NCBI GenBank assembly: GCA_902559395.1
Contig: CACEHR010000001.1
Location: forward strand, 62,001-126,000
Length of the DNA: 64,000 nucleotides
Direction: 5' to 3'
Origin: an uncultured Pelagibacteraceae bacterium
GTDB taxonomy: Bacteria > Pseudomonadota > Alphaproteobacteria > Pelagibacterales > Pelagibacteraceae
The notes under the pieces were generated by a model, which saw only the letters and a list, made by a program, of their open reading frames with translations, had not been told where the DNA came from and ran no database searches. The position numbers were made by a program, and so were the translations under genes. Shown here piece after piece: positions 62,348 through 64,000 of the stretch. Positions within the stretch are counted from its first letter, which is position 1. Each line of letters starts with the position of its first letter.

Positions 62348-63553
62348 TTTCTTTTTTAAATTAATATCAATTTCATCTAAAAATTGATTTGTAGTTAAAA
62401 ATTTACTATTTGGACCAACAAGAATTGCCAAATCTTTTGTCATTGATCCACTTTCTACACATTCAATACAAACTTTTTCTAAAGTTTGGGCAAATTTAAT
62501 TAGTTCTTCATTAACATCTAATTTACCTCTGTGAACTAATCCTCTTGTCCAAGCAAAAATTGATGCAATTGGGTTTGTTGAAGTTTCTTTTCCTTGTTGA
62601 TGCATTCTATAATGTCTAGTTACTGTTCCGTGCGCAGCTTCTGCTTCCATTACTTTTCCGTCTGGTGTTAACAATGTACTCGTCATCAGTCCTAAAGACC
62701 CATAACCTTGAGCCATAGTATCAGACTGAACATCTCCATCATAATTTTTGCAAGCCCAAATATATTTTCCACTCCACTTCATTGCACATGCAACCATATC
62801 ATCAATTAATCTGTGTTCATAAGTTAAATTATTTTTTTCAAATTCATTTTTGTATTCTTTTTCAAAAATTTCTTGGAAAATATCTTTAAATCTTCCATCG
62901 TATTGTTTTAGAATTGTATTTTTCGTAGACATATAAACAGGCCATTTTTTAATTAACCCATAACTGAAACAAGATCTTGCAAAGTCTTCAATAGACTTAT
63001 CTAAATTGTACATTGATAAAGCCACACCAGGACCTGTAAAATTAAATACCTCATATTTAATTTCATCTTTTCCATCTTCTGATGTCCATTTCACTTCCAT
63101 TTTTCCTTTTCCTGGAACTTTAAAATCTGTTGCTCTGTATTGGTCACCAAATGCATGTCTTCCAATAATCACTGGATCAGTCCATGAGGGGACAAGTTTT
63201 GGAATATTTTTACAAATAATTGGTTCTCTGAATACAGTTCCTCCAATTATATTTCTTATGGTACCGTTTGGAGATCTCCACATTTTTTTTAAATCAAATT
63301 CTTCTACTCTTGCTTCATCAGGGGTAATCGTTGCACATTTTATGCCAACTCCAATTTTTTTGATTGCGTTCGCAGAGTCGATGGTAATTTGATCATCAGT
63401 ATTGTCTCTACTTTTCATGCCTAAATCGTAATATTCGATACCAAGATCTAAATATGGGAGGATTAATTTGTTTTTGATGAACTCCCATATAATTCGGGTC
63501 ATTTCATCGCCATCAAGCTCTACAATTGGGTTTTTTACCTTGATTTTGCTCAT
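62339..63553 (-). CDS. icd: NADP-dependent isocitrate dehydrogenase (eukaryotic-like homodimeric type)
   Basis: A 404-aa TCA-cycle enzyme. N-terminal [13 protein letters not shown], the substrate-binding [12 protein letters not shown] and SPNGTIRN region, FEAAHGT-like [14 protein letters not shown] near residues 302-315 and [13 protein letters not shown] near 326-338 are those of the eukaryotic-mitochondrial/alphaproteobacterial NADP-IDH group, not of E. coli Icd. It oxidises isocitrate to 2-oxoglutarate with NADPH production. Divergent from psd across 76 bp. Confidence 0.96.
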   Translation of the reverse strand: MSKIKVKNPIVELDGDEMTRIIWEFIKNKLILPYLDLGIEYYDLGMKSRDNTDDQITIDSANAIKKIGVGIKCATITPDEARVEEFDLKKMWRSPNGTIRNIIGGTVFREPIICKNIPKLVPSWTDPVIIGRHAFGDQYRATDFKVPGKGKMEVKWTSEDGKDEIKYEVFNFTGPGVALSMYNLDKSIEDFARSCFSYGLIKKWPVYMSTKNTILKQYDGRFKDIFQEIFEKEYKNEFEKNNLTYEHRLIDDMVACAMKWSGKYIWACKNYDGDVQSDTMAQGYGSLGLMTSTLLTPDGKVMEAEAAHGTVTRHYRMHQQGKETSTNPIASIFAWTRGLVHRGKLDVNEELIKFAQTLEKVCIECVESGSMTKDLAILVGPNSKFLTTNQFLDEIDINLKKKLN

Positions 63554-63629
63554 TAAATAAAAACTATCTTATTAATTGAATTTGACCATTTTATATACAT
63601 ATTAATCGAAAATTAGCAAATAGAAGAAT

Positions 63630-64000
63630 ATGTTTAGTAAGATATTTCCAAAGATCCACACTGAAGGATACAAGTTTATAGTAATAGCTGTATTCATAAC
63701 TATCATTTTTCTAATTATTAATAATTTCTTAGGATTAATAGGAATATTACTTACTGTCTGGGTTTATTATTTTTTTAGAGATCCAGAGAGAACAATTATT
63801 GGAGATGATAATTACCTAGTTAGTCCTGCAGATGGAGAAGTGATTAAAGTTGAAGAGGTGGATGGTCCAAAAGAACTTGGACTAGAAAATAAAAAATTTA
63901 AAAAAATAAGTATTTTTATGAACGTCTTTGACTGTCATGTGAACAGAACACCATGCTCAGGTATTGTTGAAGATATTTTATATAAACCAGGTAAATTTTT
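63630..64000 (+). CDS. psd: Phosphatidylserine decarboxylase, N-terminal part
   Basis: The gene starts with ATG at 63630 and runs off the window end. About 123 codons are visible: two hydrophobic segments near residues 15-45, then YYFFRDPERTII, LVSPADGEVIKV, ISIFMNVFDCHVNRTPCSG. This is the short, membrane-anchored Psd type (PSD-A) whose C-terminal LGS/GGST self-cleavage site would lie beyond the window. It makes phosphatidylethanolamine from phosphatidylserine. Confidence 0.93.
   Translation, partial: MFSKIFPKIHTEGYKFIVIAVFITIIFLIINNFLGLIGILLTVWVYYFFRDPERTIIGDDNYLVSPADGEVIKVEEVDGPKELGLENKKFKKISIFMNVFDCHVNRTPCSGIVEDILYKPGKF

Noticed and set aside
1-64000. CRISPR arrays, insertion sequences, rRNA genes or additional tRNAs
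   Set aside because: No regularly spaced repeats, transposase-like frames, terminal inverted repeats or rRNA sequence were seen, and only one tRNA cloverleaf was recognised by eye.

Overview
The window is a gene-dense, very A+T-rich bacterial chromosome segment. It is almost certainly from a SAR11-clade alphaproteobacterium (Pelagibacterales). I base this on the low G+C with long A/T homopolymers, intergenic spaces of a few bases, a blue-tuned proteorhodopsin followed by ferredoxin and ferredoxin-reductase genes, an alphaproteobacterial-type dcw cluster running into lpxC-bamD-ligA, and a GTTC-N7-GTTC type SOS box. This is an inference from content; no database search was run. No stretch above 300 bp lacks a gene. 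The longest spacers are 24390-24597, upstream of proteorhodopsin, and 54956-55130, between umuD and a small ORF.

Layout. 1-10720: cell wall and division cluster (murD end, ftsW, murG, murC, murB, ddl, ftsQ, a truncated ftsA-like gene, lpxC, bamD, ligA); ftsZ is absent from its usual place. 10703-24389: housekeeping genes on both strands (M24 peptidase, uvrD, AsmA-like protein, fumC, MazG-like protein, nadC-nadA, tRNA-Leu, a 53-aa membrane protein, ygfZ, dihydroorotase-like protein, SMR transporter, prpE). 24598-28496: proteorhodopsin with its own terminator, then desaturase, ferredoxin, ferredoxin-NADP reductase and GST. 28501-29227: dksA-type gene followed by two tiny translationally coupled membrane-protein genes. 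29306-31496: two glycosyltransferases, the first frameshifted.

31509-41321 is the most unusual part. A compact candidate pseudoknot leader is followed by eight co-directional, mostly 4-bp-overlapping genes: DUF1800, a Tat-exported DUF1501 protein, two paralogous secreted SxxK serine hydrolases, two secreted polysaccharide-lyase-like proteins, a secreted clan-A-like glycosidase and a sulfatase. Together they look like a glycan-processing operon. 41322-48395 encodes a TRAP transporter (dctM and a frameshifted dctQ on the minus strand, dctP on the plus strand) with a FAH-family hydrolase, an extradiol dioxygenase-like protein, a flavin aromatic hydroxylase and a BKACE-type enzyme. This is probably uptake and meta-cleavage of an aromatic acid. 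48463-53295 is a complete urease operon (ureDABCEFG).

53305-58432 holds umuDC under an SOS-type promoter, a 65-aa unknown protein, a VOC protein, a GFA-family protein, a glycerate-kinase-like protein and a TolC-like protein. The window ends with recA (strong terminator), alaS, icd and the start of psd. The blocks 31.5-48.4 kb and 48.5-53.3 kb look like accessory modules set into a core backbone. I see no integrase, transposase, CRISPR array or rRNA.
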